Of a stretch of 64,000 nucleotides of DNA, positions 1 through 9,401 are shown one piece after another. The stretch covers positions 186,001-250,000 of the forward strand of contig NZ_JAFEKF010000003.1 of the NCBI RefSeq assembly GCF_016888445.1, given 5' to 3'. A program made the translations under genes and the position numbers. Source of the stretch: Marinomonas ostreistagni. Its GTDB lineage: Bacteria > Pseudomonadota > Gammaproteobacteria > Pseudomonadales > Marinomonadaceae. The notes under the pieces were generated by a model. It was given only the letters and a program-made list of their open reading frames with translations. It had not been told where the DNA came from and searched no databases. Within the stretch, counting starts at the first letter, position 1, and every line of letters begins with the position of its first letter.

Positions 1-2
1 AA

Positions 3-2576
3 CTGCGCTATCGCCAATTATTAATGGAGCGCACGGCAAGTGAGGCGCGCAATCAAGCGATTTTGAATACTGCCACAGACGCAGTATTTACTTTAAATAG
101 CCGTGGCATCATTCAAGAATTCAATGCTGCAGCAGAACAGATTTTTGGCTGGCCTGAAGCACAAATCAAAAACCAATCCGTACGTGTTTTATTCCCCAAT
201 GAAGCTGATCCACAATATGACGGCTTTTTGGTGGAGTATTTTGCGTCAGGGCAGCAGGAAATCGTTGGCCGTAGTAAAGAAATCTTAGCGTGTCATCGCA
301 ACGGTGACACCTTTCCTATTCAGTTAGGCGTAGGGCGCATTAACTTACCGAGTGGCGAGTTACTGTATGTAGGCTTTGCCTCAGATATATCTGAGCGTAA
401 GAACATGCAGGCGCGGATCAGTAAAAGCGAAGAGCGCTTAAGCTCGTTGATACGCAATATTCCAGGCGTATCGTTTCGCTGCTTGTTAGATGAGAATTGG
501 ACGCCGCTGTTTTTGTCAGAGGCTATTTATGAACTCAATGGCTACCATGCGGAAGACTACTTATCTGGGCGTTTAAGTTTTGGCTCTTGGGTGCATGAAG
601 ATGACATCGAGCGCGTGATCGCTTTTTTTGAAGAGGCCGTAGGAACGAAAGACGCCTATGAGATCGAATACCGTGTGATCCATAAGCTTGGGCACCTTAT
701 CTGGGTGCTAGAAAGCGGTACCATTGTCTATGATGAAGCGCGGCAAGCCAAATGGTTAGATGGCGTTATGCTCGATATTACCTCACGTAAAAATATGGAG
801 CAGGAACTTCGAGAAGCGAAGCGTAAAGCAGAGGAAGCGGCGGAAGCCAAAGCATCATTCTTGGCCAATATGAGTCACGAAATTCGTACCCCGATGAACT
901 CGATTATCGGCTTTAGTGATATTTTGCTGGATTCGGATTTACCTGCAGATAACCGCAAACACTTGCAGACCATAAGTCAGTCGGCTCGCTCTTTACTGCA
1001 TCTGCTTAATGATATTTTAGACAGTGCCAAGCTTGATAAACAAAAACTCGAACTAGAAATCGTACCTTTTAAAGTGTCTACCTGTGTTGATACGGTGATC
1101 TCGACGCTGTGGCTACAAGCCAGAAACAAAGGCTTAGCACTGAACCTTAAAGTAAGCTCAGATTTACCCGCAGCACTTTGGGGTGCAGAAGATCGTATCC
1201 GCCAAGTACTGATGAATCTAGTAGGGAACGCCATTAAATTTACCGAGACGGGGGCGGTGGAACTTGAGGTAAGTCCGATCTCTGAGCGCTCTGACTGGGT
1301 GCGTTTTAGTGTGCAAGACACGGGGATTGGTATTGCGGCTGATCGTTTAGAAACCGTATTTGAAGCCTTTACTCAAGCAGACGCTTCAATGAGTCGGCGC
1401 TTTGGCGGCACCGGATTAGGAACCTCGATTTCCAAGCAATTGGTAGAGTTAATGGGGGGCACAATCCATGTAAGCAGTCAGGTAGGAAAAGGCAGTTGTT
1501 TCTACTTTGACTTACCCCTCAAAGAAGCGCCTGAACAAGAAGTAGAACATAGCCATAGTGTGCTGCAGTTACCGCCGCTAAGTGTGTTGATTGCTGACGA
1601 TATCGAAGAAAATATTACGCTTTTGAAAATCTTGCTGAGTCGTCAAGGACATAGCGTATGGGTGGCTAAGGATGGTGTAGAAGCGGTATCAGTGTGTAAC
1701 GCTAAGCGTCCAGATGTTGTGCTGATGGACATACAAATGCCAAATATGGATGGCCTTGAAGCATGTCGACAAATCAGGTCCTATGAGCAGCTCCATGAGC
1801 TTAAGCCAGTGCCAGTTATCGCTTTAACGGCCAGCGTACTGCTTGAAGATCGTCTTGAGGCACAGCAAGCCGGGATGACTGGGTTTGCTAATAAACCGGT
1901 AGATATGGCGTTACTGACCCAAGAGATGGCCAGAGTATTGGAATTGGACTCGAGTACTTTGCTCAGCGCACAGCAGCAGGCACCGGATACAGGTTATCGT
2001 TTCAACGTTATCCATGTGAGCAAAGGGATGGAACTGTGGGGGGATTATCAGCTGTTTGCGCAAGAGTTGATTAACTTCTATCACAAACACCAGACTTTGG
2101 TTGAGGATTTGCAGGAATTTGTCACACAGCAAAACTGGGAATCCTTGGCCTTAAGAGCCCATGCACTAAAAGGGCTGACTGGAAATTTTGCATTATTGCC
2201 GCTGTATCAGTGCTTTACGGCTTTAGAAAAGTCCGTTAATGCTTATCGGCTGAGTGACATGCAAGCCAAGCTAACGGAGCTTGCACGGTTATGGCAAGAT
2301 TTTAGCCAAGATATTGAGCTGTTAAGCTCGCACCTGCCGCGCGAGCAAGATATCACCCAAGTCAGCATGAGTCAGCAAGAGATGATTGAGCAGCTTACTG
2401 AATGGCTGTATATCACTGAGTCAGGTGAAATCGACGATGACTTAGCAGAGCGTCTGTTGGGCGCGGTAAAGGGTGACGTGGCCGTAGCGGTGAACCGAGC
2501 GACTCAAGCCATTGATGAGTTTGATTTTGAAAAAGCTGCATTGCACATTAGAGAAGCCAGGGCTGGCCTTAAATAG
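3..2576 (+). CDS. Hybrid sensor histidine kinase (PAS-PAS-HisKA-HATPase-REC-HPt), 5' end missing
   Basis: Membrane or cytosolic phosphorelay kinase; the signal is unknown. Residues are numbered from the first visible ATG at position 24, but the frame is open from base 3 to that ATG, so the true start probably lies to the left of the window and the N-terminal sensor part is lost. Two PAS/PAC domains (about residues 10-125 and 135-265) lead through a coiled coil to a HisKA box SHEIRTPMN with His285. An N box (Asn402), DTGIGI and GTGLGTS follow. A receiver domain has acidic residues near 525 and phospho-acceptor Asp569 ([11 protein letters not shown]), and a C-terminal HPt has His713 (HALKG). 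All catalytic residues are present. The HD-GYP response regulator starts 9 bases after the stop, so the two are almost surely co-transcribed and the HPt or the kinase may phosphorylate it (inference). Confidence 0.9.
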   Translation: MRYRQLLMERTASEARNQAILNTATDAVFTLNSRGIIQEFNAAAEQIFGWPEAQIKNQSVRVLFPNEADPQYDGFLVEYFASGQQEIVGRSKEILACHRNGDTFPIQLGVGRINLPSGELLYVGFASDISERKNMQARISKSEERLSSLIRNIPGVSFRCLLDENWTPLFLSEAIYELNGYHAEDYLSGRLSFGSWVHEDDIERVIAFFEEAVGTKDAYEIEYRVIHKLGHLIWVLESGTIVYDEARQAKWLDGVMLDITSRKNMEQELREAKRKAEEAAEAKASFLANMSHEIRTPMNSIIGFSDILLDSDLPADNRKHLQTISQSARSLLHLLNDILDSAKLDKQKLELEIVPFKVSTCVDTVISTLWLQARNKGLALNLKVSSDLPAALWGAEDRIRQVLMNLVGNAIKFTETGAVELEVSPISERSDWVRFSVQDTGIGIAADRLETVFEAFTQADASMSRRFGGTGLGTSISKQLVELMGGTIHVSSQVGKGSCFYFDLPLKEAPEQEVEHSHSVLQLPPLSVLIADDIEENITLLKILLSRQGHSVWVAKDGVEAVSVCNAKRPDVVLMDIQMPNMDGLEACRQIRSYEQLHELKPVPVIALTASVLLEDRLEAQQAGMTGFANKPVDMALLTQEMARVLELDSSTLLSAQQQAPDTGYRFNVIHVSKGMELWGDYQLFAQELINFYHKHQTLVEDLQEFVTQQNWESLALRAHALKGLTGNFALLPLYQCFTALEKSVNAYRLSDMQAKLTELARLWQDFSQDIELLSSHLPREQDITQVSMSQQEMIEQLTEWLYITESGEIDDDLAERLLGAVKGDVAVAVNRATQAIDEFDFEKAALHIREARAGLK

Positions 2577-2585
2577 GTATCAATT

Positions 2586-3605
2586 ATGTCATTATTAATC
2601 AAACAACAGCCGCGTATCTTGGTGGTCGATGATGAGCCAGCCAATCTAAAAGTGCTGCGCCAAGTGCTGCAAGATCAGTATCGATTGTCGTTTGCACGTT
2701 CAGGTAAAAGTGCTCTAGAACTGATCGAAAAGGAACCCGTTGACCTTATCTTGTTGGACATCATGATGCCGGATATGACAGGTTTTGAAGTGTGTCAGCA
2801 ACTCAAAGCCGATAGCACTTTGCGCCAAGTACCGGTCATATTTGTGACGGCCCTGCGTGACACCATTGATGAAGAAAAAGGTTTTGAGCTGGGAGCGGTG
2901 GACTACATAACCAAACCTATTGTGCCAGCGATTGTGCGAGCACGGGTGAAAACGCATTTGTCCTTAGTACAAGCGGAAGCCTTGCGAGAAACCCAGATTG
3001 ATTTGATCCAGCGCTTGGGGCGTGCGGCAGAATATAAAGACAATGAGACCGGTATGCACGTGCAGCGTATGAGCCGTTATTCTTATGTATTGGCACGCGC
3101 CGCTGGGATCGATGATGAATCGGCTAATGAGTTGTTGTTGGCTGCGCAAATGCATGATTTGGGTAAGATTGCCATCCCCGATAATATCTTGCTTAAGCCT
3201 GGGCGCTTGGACGATGATGAGTTCAAGCAAATGAAAACCCATGCCAAGATTGGCGCCGACATTTTAGCCAATCCTCGCTCGCAATTGGTGGCATTAGCAC
3301 GCTCGATAGCCATTACCCACCACGAACGCTGGGATGGTGCTGGGTATCCTTATGGCTTAAAAGGCAGCGAAATTCCATTAGAAGGACGTATTGCTGCCAT
3401 TGCCGATGTGTTTGATGCTTTGACCAGTGAACGACCTTATAAGCAGGCTTGGTCGGTAGACGAAGCGGTTGCATTACTTCGTGACGAGTCTGGCAAGCAC
3501 TTTGACCCTGAGTTAGTGGAGCTGTTCATTGAAAACATGGATGAAGTGCTGAGTATTAAGGCTAAATTTGCTGAGCAAATCAGCCTCAATCGAGAGACGG
3601 ATTAG
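2586..3605 (+). CDS. Response regulator with HD-GYP domain (c-di-GMP phosphodiesterase)
   Basis: 339 residues. An N-terminal receiver domain carries the phosphorylation site Asp58 (LLDIMMPDMTG). A C-terminal HD-GYP domain shows His190-Asp191 (MHDLGKIAIPDNIL), the distal HHERWDGAGYP motif with Gly253-Tyr254-Pro255, and the usual DVFDALTSERPYK end motif, so it should hydrolyse c-di-GMP to pGpG/GMP as RpfG-type proteins do. It lies 9 bases downstream of a hybrid kinase, its likely phosphodonor. It faces a GGDEF gene on the other strand whose stop codon overlaps its own, so opposing c-di-GMP activities sit side by side. The start is an ATG preceded by only a weak ribosome site. Function is well supported; the controlled behaviour is not known. 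Confidence 0.92.
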   Translation: MSLLIKQQPRILVVDDEPANLKVLRQVLQDQYRLSFARSGKSALELIEKEPVDLILLDIMMPDMTGFEVCQQLKADSTLRQVPVIFVTALRDTIDEEKGFELGAVDYITKPIVPAIVRARVKTHLSLVQAEALRETQIDLIQRLGRAAEYKDNETGMHVQRMSRYSYVLARAAGIDDESANELLLAAQMHDLGKIAIPDNILLKPGRLDDDEFKQMKTHAKIGADILANPRSQLVALARSIAITHHERWDGAGYPYGLKGSEIPLEGRIAAIADVFDALTSERPYKQAWSVDEAVALLRDESGKHFDPELVELFIENMDEVLSIKAKFAEQISLNRETD

Positions 3606-5875
3606 ACGCTCCACACCAACTTGTTACGACCAGTTTCTTTGGCTTTATACAAAGCATGATCGGCTTGATTTAGGGTTTGATCGGCCGAGTGCGTGCTATG
3701 TGGCGCTACGCCAATACTGATAGTGATGGCAATATGGCCCTCGTCGATCGCAATAGAGCGCTCAGCGACTCGTAAGCGTAGTGCTTCTAGTAATGCTTCG
3801 GCACCTACTTTATCTAGACCATGAAGCACCACGGCGAATTCCTCTCCCCCCATCCGTGCAATAAAATGCTCATCCCCTAGCACTTCTTGCATGGCGTGCG
3901 TTAGAGACTTGATAACCTTATCACCCATATCGTGACCATAGGTATCGTTGACCTGTTTGAAAAAGTCGATATCCAGCATGGCAAAAAAGATGGGTTCCTC
4001 AGCCGATAAAGAGGCAGTGTGATCAATGAAAGCGCGGCGATTGTGCAGCCCAGTCAGAGCATCGGTCATCGCCATACGGGTTAATTGATCTTCTGCAGCG
4101 ATGCGTGCTTTTTCCAATTCAATGGCATAGAACAGGCCTGCCAGAGCATCTAAAAGAGGGCGCAAAAAAGCCGCATCTTCTTGGGTATAGTCACTGAATT
4201 TATTGGCCAAGCCGACCATGCCGACTAAGCCGCCTTGCTGTTGAATCGGTAGCCCCATAAAACGATAAATAGGCGGGTGGCCACTGGGCGTGCCGCGAGA
4301 AGCATGATGGCTGTTTGGTTTATTACTGATCACCGTCTGTTCGGTTTTGATCACTTCACCGAATAAATTATCGAACGAGTCAAAATACAGCTTACGGTCT
4401 TTATACAAGCTGATCAAAGCTTCACTGGCGCTGTTCCAGCTGAGCTCAGAGATTGCATGAATGAACAAGCGCTGACGCCCGTCTTCAATCAACACTTGGC
4501 CAATGAAAGCAAATTGACTGTCAGCGATTTCGATAAGCTCGGGCAAGATTTTTTGACAGGCGCCAGGTAGGTCATGTGTTTCTAGATAAGCAGCACGAGC
4601 TTTATCGATAAAGCCAAGCAACTGTGTTTGTTTGTGTTGATGAATTTCAATGTGCTTGCGTTCGGTGATGTCGCGGTGGGTGCCAGCAATACGTGTGACT
4701 TCTCCCATTTCATCACGCTCCACCACGCGGCCATAGGTTTCAATCCAGACCCAGTGACCCGCTTCGTGCTTCATACGATAGATGGCTGAGTAAACGCTTG
4801 ATTCACCATTAATATGGGCTTTGAGCTTTTGTAAGACCTCAGCTAGATCGGCTGGGTGAATACGCTGCTGCCAAAAATGATTACTGCCGTCGTAAAACTC
4901 GTATTCGACGCCGATGATTTCACACCAGCGACGGTTGACAGAGGTGCTCTCGGTGGCGGCATCGTAATCCCATGTGCCAAGTTCTGATGCTTCAAGCAGC
5001 AGGTGCATACGGCGGTTCGCTTCATTGAGACGATTTTCGATATAGCGTTGTTGGGTATTGTCTGTGGCAATCGCTTGAATAGTATGTAAGCGCCCATCTG
5101 TGTGATAGAAGGCTTTACTTAACAACCGAATCCAAACTTTTTTCGAGGCTTTATACAGCTCTAAGTTGGTCTCAGTAGTTTCGACACCACTAAGATGGTT
5201 TTGCAGCATGAAGTGAAAGTCTTCTTGGCTTGGAACGGTCAAAAACGATTCGAAATTTTGATGGTTATGGATCAAATGATCGTAAGAAAGCCCGAGGACT
5301 TGCTCCACATTACGGGTCACGCTTTGCAGTGTTAGGCCATTGCGGTAATGCCAGTTGAGCATGACCGCCGCCGATTGGTCCAGTAGACTGTGCTCTAAAC
5401 GTAGTTGATTATGTTCACTGTAGAGTTTTAAATGATGGCTGATAAATTGCCCTAACTCTTCCAGTTGTGTGGCTTGCTCTTTGGTCAGGCTGCGAGCTTG
5501 ATAATCCATGATGCATAAAGAGCCTACCGTGACATCGTCAATGATAACGGGGGTGCCCGCGTAAAACCCAAGAGTCGGTGTTGTTTTTGCCAGTGGCAAC
5601 TCCAAAAATCTCGGGTCCTTGGCTAAATCCTCGATAATGATTTGCTGCTCGTTTAAGAGCACATACTGACATAAGGTGTTTTCGATCGGCAGTGAATCCA
5701 CCGCTAAGCCCACGCGACTCCGAAACTCTAAATTGCCTTCATTTTTAACAGCGACCAAGGCAATGGGCACATCAAAAGTACGTGCCAAGGCTTTGAGAAG
5801 CGCGTCTAGCTCAGGCTCTGGGGCTTGGGCAAGGTTATATTTATCAACTAGGTCTTGCGGGGTGGCTAATGTCAT
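3602..5875 (-). CDS. GAF-PAS-PAS-GAF-GGDEF protein (probable diguanylate cyclase)
   Basis: 757 residues with no obvious membrane segment, so a cytosolic sensor. An N-terminal GAF-like domain (about 20-155) is followed by two PAS domains (about 165-280 and 285-405, the second closing with a PAC motif ending HRDITERKH), a second GAF-like domain (about 410-580) and a C-terminal GGDEF domain. The active-site loop is GGEEF at residues 676-680, an active variant in this family, so it should make c-di-GMP from two GTP. The inhibitory I-site is absent: the RxxD expected nine to six residues before the loop reads GDEH, which suggests no product inhibition. It ends in a 4-base overlap with the convergent HD-GYP gene. 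The ligand of the GAF/PAS domains cannot be told from sequence. Confidence 0.9.
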   Translation of the reverse strand: MTLATPQDLVDKYNLAQAPEPELDALLKALARTFDVPIALVAVKNEGNLEFRSRVGLAVDSLPIENTLCQYVLLNEQQIIIEDLAKDPRFLELPLAKTTPTLGFYAGTPVIIDDVTVGSLCIMDYQARSLTKEQATQLEELGQFISHHLKLYSEHNQLRLEHSLLDQSAAVMLNWHYRNGLTLQSVTRNVEQVLGLSYDHLIHNHQNFESFLTVPSQEDFHFMLQNHLSGVETTETNLELYKASKKVWIRLLSKAFYHTDGRLHTIQAIATDNTQQRYIENRLNEANRRMHLLLEASELGTWDYDAATESTSVNRRWCEIIGVEYEFYDGSNHFWQQRIHPADLAEVLQKLKAHINGESSVYSAIYRMKHEAGHWVWIETYGRVVERDEMGEVTRIAGTHRDITERKHIEIHQHKQTQLLGFIDKARAAYLETHDLPGACQKILPELIEIADSQFAFIGQVLIEDGRQRLFIHAISELSWNSASEALISLYKDRKLYFDSFDNLFGEVIKTEQTVISNKPNSHHASRGTPSGHPPIYRFMGLPIQQQGGLVGMVGLANKFSDYTQEDAAFLRPLLDALAGLFYAIELEKARIAAEDQLTRMAMTDALTGLHNRRAFIDHTASLSAEEPIFFAMLDIDFFKQVNDTYGHDMGDKVIKSLTHAMQEVLGDEHFIARMGGEEFAVVLHGLDKVGAEALLEALRLRVAERSIAIDEGHIAITISIGVAPHSTHSADQTLNQADHALYKAKETGRNKLVWSV

Positions 5876-5991
5876 GGAAAAGCTCAGCTAAAAGAGAACA
5901 TCATACTGTTAATCTAGTATATTTTAGCTTTGTCTGATGCCAATACTGTATTAGCAAAATACTACAAAGCTGCCGTTTGCCGTTACAAACT

Positions 5992-6021
5992 CGCTCAATC
6001 TTTTCCTTGTTTGATTGAGCG
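5992..6021. repeat. Perfect inverted repeat, 9-bp arms
   Basis: CGCTCAATC and GATTGAGCG are separated by 12 bases in the gap between the GGDEF gene start and the end of the GemA-like gene. No T-run follows on either strand, so it is not a standard terminator. It could be a protein-binding site or an mRNA 3' hairpin for the GemA-like gene. Confidence 0.5.
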
Positions 6022-6074
6022 TGGAGCAAGACCTTGAGTATAGAGGTTGACTTAATTCTGCGCTAAAGCGCTAG

Positions 6075-6305
6075 TTATTTGCTGACCACCATCACCGGAG
6101 AAGCACTTTGCGGCACGGTAGAGGTGATTTGTTTAGGGCGATAGCCTAGTAGGTGAAAGCGTGACAATAATTCACTTTGCTCTTTTGAGGTGAGTGTCAC
6201 GACATCGGCTTTGCCGAACATGTCTTCGAGTAAACGTGTGTAGGATGCATCATCGATCCCAAGTAGTTCCTTGCCGAGCTGAATCGCAGCTAACGGGTTG
6301 TCCAT
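6075..6305 (-). CDS. Small GemA/gp16-like (DUF1018) protein
   Basis: 76 residues. The pattern IQLGKELLGIDDASYTRLL, then a Gly-Lys-Ala stretch, a Leu-Thr-Ser-x-Glu helix and LSRFHLLGYRP closely follows the Mu gp16/GemA (DUF1018) domain, recognised from memory and not by a search. GemA of phage Mu is a regulatory protein affecting host gyrase-related and early gene expression; bacterial stand-alone copies have no assigned role. No phage genes lie nearby, so this is a domesticated or orphan copy rather than part of a prophage. The ATG start has no strong ribosome site. The C-terminal 18 residues are Ser/Val rich and outside the domain. Confidence 0.6.
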   Translation of the reverse strand: MDNPLAAIQLGKELLGIDDASYTRLLEDMFGKADVVTLTSKEQSELLSRFHLLGYRPKQITSTVPQSASPVMVVSK

Positions 6306-6518
6306 AATACGTATCCATCCTAACTTTCATTGATTGTTTTTTGAGCCGTATCATGCCGTTAAAGGGCACGCTTGTCATGTGTTATATGTCAAAGTTTGGC
6401 CAGTCGCTGAACTTTTTTTGACGGGCGAGACTTTACGCTAAGCCTGCGTGCATAGTGGGTCAGAAAAGAGAATAGGTTTAGAATAAAATGCGCACGTTTG
6501 CTGTGTTTTTGATTTCAA

Positions 6519-8024
6519 TCAGGGGCGGAAGCGAATTTCTTCTAAGGGTAATTCAGAGTTGGTCTTGATAGAAGGCGTGAAGTCTAAGCGCTCAGCAATG
6601 CTTGAAAAGCCCACCATATGGAATAAGAACACGTCTGCGACGATGGTTTCATGAACATACTGAAACACCGGACGCCATAGGCGTGCTCGCTCCGTGCCGA
6701 CAGCTGAGGCAGCTAGCTGAATCATATTGTCGAGTTTGGGGTCGCATAAGCCTGATTGCGCACCATCGCAAGTATATTTCCAAATCATCGAAAAATAAGG
6801 ATCACCAAGACTGTTATCGTGCTGCGCCATGATCATTTGCGGCTTTCTAGGCTCGGCAAAAGGTTTGGTGTAATAGTCAATCCATGGGCCGATATCATAC
6901 ATCTCGAGGCGCACATTGAGTCCTACATTACGAAACATCTGTGCCAAATTTAAATTGATTTCTAAGGCGTTTGGAAAATTGCCACGTCGACCGATCAAGA
7001 CAATCTCTTGGTCCACATCCACGCCGTCATCGCGTGCGTCTTGCAACAAGGCGCGCGCTTGGTCTGGATCATAGGGCCAAGGGTTTAAAAAACGGTTCCA
7101 ACCCAGTGTAGAAGGCGGCACTATGTGCGTTGCCACGACCGCAGCAGTGGGCACTAATGCGCCAATAAAACTTTCACGGTCAATGGCCAGATTTAAGGCT
7201 TTACGTACCCGTATATCGTTAAGTGGCGCGCTAAAGTGATCTAGGCGTAAATAGACGGTCTCTGAATTAGGGTAGGCAAAGTCAGTGCTGTTATCAGTTT
7301 TTATCTGATCTTGAGGGAGCTGTGGGGCGATATCCGCTGCACCGGTTTGAATCATGTTTGCACGCTTTTCAGCATCACTTTCATAAAGGTAAATCGCTTT
7401 ATCGACCTGTGGTTGTGGCCCCCAATAGTCAGAGCGACGCGAGAGCAAGATGGGGGTGCCTGGCTGCCAAGGCTCGACGATGTAAGGACCTGTACCAATT
7501 GGCTGATTGGTAAACGCGATCGGTGTGGACGACGGCACTATGGTCAAAGCTGATAATAGCAGTGGCAAAATAGGCTGTGGTTTAGCGGTAATGAACTGAA
7601 TACGATGCTCATTGATCGGCTTCACGGTTATGTTCATGTCGCTGAAATAACGGTGTTTAAGCTCGCAGGCAATAGTGTTGGACATGACTCGCATGAAGGA
7701 GTGCGCGACATCTTCGGCACTAAAATTCGAGCCATCAGAAAAAGTGACTCCTTGGCGTAATTCAAACTGCCAAATGGTAGGAGAAAGCTGGGTCCAATCC
7801 GTCGCTAAACGCGGCTCTAGAGTATTGAAATCAGGATCGACCGTGAGCAGCGTTTCACTGATATTTTGTAGAATGACTCGTCCAACGTCAGAGCGCGAGC
7901 TCATGCATGGTTCTAGAGAAAGCAGTGGCTCGCTAAGCACAATACGCACCGTATCCTGCGCCGCTGCGTAGGGCACCATCAGGCACATTATCGTTGAACA
8001 TAGCTTAGCAAACACTTGTTTCAT
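6519..8024 (-). CDS. Periplasmic solute-binding protein, SBP_bac_5 (peptide/opine) family
   Basis: 501 residues from the ATG at 8024; the longer open frame would begin with TTG at 8066 and would hide the signal peptide. From 8024 the N-terminus is a Lys followed by a hydrophobic stretch ending PYAAAQ, a good Sec signal. The mature part has family landmarks: the start DTVRIVLSEPLLSLEP, the TDWTQLSPTIWQFELRQGV block, PIGTGPYIVEPWQPG and RVRKALNLAIDRESF. Such proteins deliver oligopeptides, nickel or glycosides to an ABC permease, but no permease or ATPase gene is adjacent. It may feed a transporter elsewhere or act as a periplasmic receptor. Substrate unknown. Confidence 0.85.
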   Translation of the reverse strand: MKQVFAKLCSTIMCLMVPYAAAQDTVRIVLSEPLLSLEPCMSSRSDVGRVILQNISETLLTVDPDFNTLEPRLATDWTQLSPTIWQFELRQGVTFSDGSNFSAEDVAHSFMRVMSNTIACELKHRYFSDMNITVKPINEHRIQFITAKPQPILPLLLSALTIVPSSTPIAFTNQPIGTGPYIVEPWQPGTPILLSRRSDYWGPQPQVDKAIYLYESDAEKRANMIQTGAADIAPQLPQDQIKTDNSTDFAYPNSETVYLRLDHFSAPLNDIRVRKALNLAIDRESFIGALVPTAAVVATHIVPPSTLGWNRFLNPWPYDPDQARALLQDARDDGVDVDQEIVLIGRRGNFPNALEINLNLAQMFRNVGLNVRLEMYDIGPWIDYYTKPFAEPRKPQMIMAQHDNSLGDPYFSMIWKYTCDGAQSGLCDPKLDNMIQLAASAVGTERARLWRPVFQYVHETIVADVFLFHMVGFSSIAERLDFTPSIKTNSELPLEEIRFRP

Positions 8025-8212
8025 GGCACTTACAACCTTGCTAAGGGGAGCTTGCCTAAGTGTCAAAACATGGCAAACACACAGGTAGATTGTTTGAGTA
8101 TAGGTTCGTTTCTAGAAAATAGAGCAAAGTGCGGCGCTTGTCGTGTACTTCAGTGTTGCGAATTGTAGCGGCCTAAATGCGGGGGAGAGCTCGTTTATGT
8201 GAGCTTGAGGAA

Positions 8213-8289
8213 TGGCCCGCCCTAGAGGATTTGAACCTCCGACCTCGCCCTCCGGAGGGGCGCGCTCTATCCAGCTGAGCTAAGGGCGG
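8213..8289 (-). tRNA. tRNA-Arg (anticodon CCG)
   Basis: Read on the minus strand, a 77-base cloverleaf can be drawn. The acceptor stem is CCGCCCT/AGGGCGG, the D arm contains AGCTCAGCTGGATAGAGC, the anticodon stem CGCCC/GGGCG encloses CTCCGGA with CCG at positions 34-36, the T arm has GGTTCAAATCC, and the discriminator is G followed by an encoded CCA. It decodes CGG arginine codons. Confidence 0.95.
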
Positions 8290-8309
8290 TCATTGCTGAT
8301 AAGCGGCGA

Positions 8310-8338
8310 ATTATAAGAGGTTGTGGCGCCTGACTCAA
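8310..8338 (-). promoter_or_regulatory. Sigma-70 promoter of tRNA-Arg with GC-rich discriminator
   Basis: On the minus strand TTGAGT is spaced exactly 17 bases from a perfect TATAAT, followed by TCGCCGC before the tRNA. A G+C-rich discriminator after a strong -10 is typical of stable-RNA promoters under stringent control. Confidence 0.75.
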
Positions 8339-8562
8339 GGGCGTTATCAAGATGGGCATGAAAAGTCAGTGGCGCTTGAGTGGTTTGCAGAAAGTGCGTC
8401 TCAAGTTGTTTAAAAAGTGATCTATAAATAAGTCTAATACTGGATTAAATGACAGTTAGTTTGCTAAATTATGGAAAACTCATGGATCACTATGACCAGA
8501 CTTGATGTATTGTTGACGTTCTCTTTATAGTGCCAGCCAATTATTCAGTAAGGGGAGTGAAT

Positions 8563-9273
8563 ATGTCAGCTGAATTCGATAAGCAGTTTGTGACCGGCGT
8601 AAAGCGTGCCCATTCACACGTAATGTGGGACGACGAATCATCCGATGTCCATGTGGTTATTTGGCCTACTTGGAGTGGCTTAAGCGATTTTGAAAAAAGC
8701 TTTGCAGAAGATGTCGCCAGCTGGGGACATGCTGTCACCGCGGTCGATCTATACGGTGTTGGCAATAACCCCACTGAGCTGCAGGACAAAGTCGATACTA
8801 TGACTGCTTTAGTGGCCAACAAAGATGACTTGATCCGTCTACAAGCGGACATTACTCAAGAAATCGCCGATGTGCATCCTCGTAAAAAACTGGTCCACGT
8901 TGGCTTCTGTCTAGGTGGGCGTTTGGCGATTGAAGCTGGACTGCATATTCCCTCGACTAAAGGGGCAGTAAGCTTCCATGGTTTGATGAGCTTCTTTAGA
9001 GCTGACAGCCCTGAGCAGGCTAATCGCGATGTACAGTTACTGATTTGTAATGGCTACCAAGATCCGATGGTCGATGTCGAATCCGCTGATAACGCCCGTG
9101 CGTATTTAGATGATTTAGGAATTGATTGGCAGTTCGTCGATTTTGGTCAAACTAAGCATTCTTTTATGTTGCCAAGTGCTAATGCGCCTCAAGATGGCCA
9201 TGCGTTTAGTCCAGCGGCCAATGCCCGCGGACGCCATTATTTACGTTTCTTCTTGGACCAGATTGCTAGTTAA
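8563..9273 (+). CDS. Dienelactone hydrolase family protein
   Basis: 236 residues from the ATG at 8563, which follows AGGGGAG at good spacing; an upstream in-frame GTG (8530) lacks such a site. Alpha/beta hydrolase fold with the dienelactone-hydrolase style nucleophile GFCLGG (Cys116), then Asp167 and His199 at the spacing of the Cys-Asp-His triad (123/171/202) in carboxymethylenebutenolidase. It probably hydrolyses a lactone or ester in the cytoplasm. No catechol-degradation genes flank it, so the true substrate is open. A terminator follows directly. Confidence 0.88.
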   Translation: MSAEFDKQFVTGVKRAHSHVMWDDESSDVHVVIWPTWSGLSDFEKSFAEDVASWGHAVTAVDLYGVGNNPTELQDKVDTMTALVANKDDLIRLQADITQEIADVHPRKKLVHVGFCLGGRLAIEAGLHIPSTKGAVSFHGLMSFFRADSPEQANRDVQLLICNGYQDPMVDVESADNARAYLDDLGIDWQFVDFGQTKHSFMLPSANAPQDGHAFSPAANARGRHYLRFFLDQIAS

Positions 9274-9292
9274 GTCGTTGGCTCAAACCACT

Positions 9293-9331
9293 AAAAAGCA
9301 GTCTTAGCGAAGCTAGGGCTGCTTTTTTTGT
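9293..9331 (+). terminator. Rho-independent terminator after the hydrolase
   Basis: AAAAAGCAG pairs with CTGCTTTTT across a roughly 16-base partly paired loop, followed by a run of T. Confidence 0.7.
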
Positions 9332-9401
9332 TTTATAAGGGAAAAAAGATCTAGCCAAGCGGTTGGCGCGTACAAGTCACAAAGAGATCAAGGAGATTCT
9401 T

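Noticed and set aside
8530-8562. GTG start for the dienelactone-hydrolase gene
   Set aside because: The later ATG has a clear AGGGGAG ribosome site.
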